A stretch of DNA of 5,568 nt, taken from assembly GCA_024642295.1 (NCBI GenBank), contig JAHEBK010000131.1:1-5568 (forward strand), in the 5' to 3' direction. Positions 5,475 through 5,568 of this stretch are shown piece by piece. Below the pieces are notes generated by a model that saw only the letters and a list, made by a program, of their open reading frames with translations, was not told the origin of the DNA and did not search any database. The translations under genes were made by a program, and so were the position numbers. The stretch's first letter is position 1; every line of letters starts with the position of its first letter. The stretch comes from Flavobacterium sp. Lineage in GTDB: Bacteria; Bacteroidota; Bacteroidia; Flavobacteriales; Flavobacteriaceae.

Positions 5475-5568
5475 ATAGCGGAATTAATATTAGATTGAAA
5501 GTGGTTCTAAAATATCGATTTAATATATTTAAGATTGCTTGTTTTCAATAAAATAATTAGTGTGTTTT
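5475..5568. other. AT-rich right edge, no gene assigned
   Basis: Two minus-strand frames are open from the right edge for 12 and 19 codons (stops at 5529-5531 and 5507-5509). Either could be the C-terminal tail of a gene outside the window. The peptides are too short and uninformative to identify. Nothing else is recognisable. Confidence 0.3.

Overview
The window looks like a chromosomal segment from a member of the Bacteroidota, most likely a Flavobacterium-like genome. The DNA is AT-rich. The proteins have the Lys/Asn/Ile-rich make-up of that group. Start codons mostly lack strong Shine-Dalgarno sequences, and a candidate promoter -7 box of the flavobacterial TAnnTTTG type is present. All recognisable genes lie on the minus strand, so transcription runs from right to left. 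The content is mostly ordinary housekeeping. I see no CRISPR array, defence island, prophage, rRNA or tRNA.

From right to left: an AT-rich leader (5330-5568) carries a perfect 16-bp inverted repeat that may terminate a gene beyond the right edge. It is followed by panB (pantothenate synthesis), a four-helix-bundle protein of the 23S rRNA intervening-sequence (IVS) family, an RluA-type pseudouridine synthase, a nitroreductase-family flavoprotein and a polytopic membrane protein of unknown role. The gaps between these five genes are only 52, 17, 31 and 27 nt, so they could share one transcript starting upstream of panB. Their functions do not form one pathway.

Below that run, the 300 bp at 1531-1830 holds the decayed end of a response-regulator receiver domain, probably the C-terminus of a lost hybrid histidine kinase. 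Next comes a membrane-anchored neutral zinc metallopeptidase of the YpfJ/KPN_02809 family. Last is the N-terminal part of an exported PAP2-family phosphatase that runs off the left edge.

Two things deserve a second look. First, the four-helix-bundle gene is bracketed by a long imperfect inverted repeat (4095-4119 and 4485-4510, 22 of 26 positions matching), embedded in degenerate 8-9 bp TCTAA-type repeats that almost exactly fill the panB-rluA gap. This recalls the terminal stems of 23S rRNA intervening sequences and suggests a small inserted element. Second, the receiver-domain relic is previously uncalled sequence that explains most of an apparently empty intergenic region.
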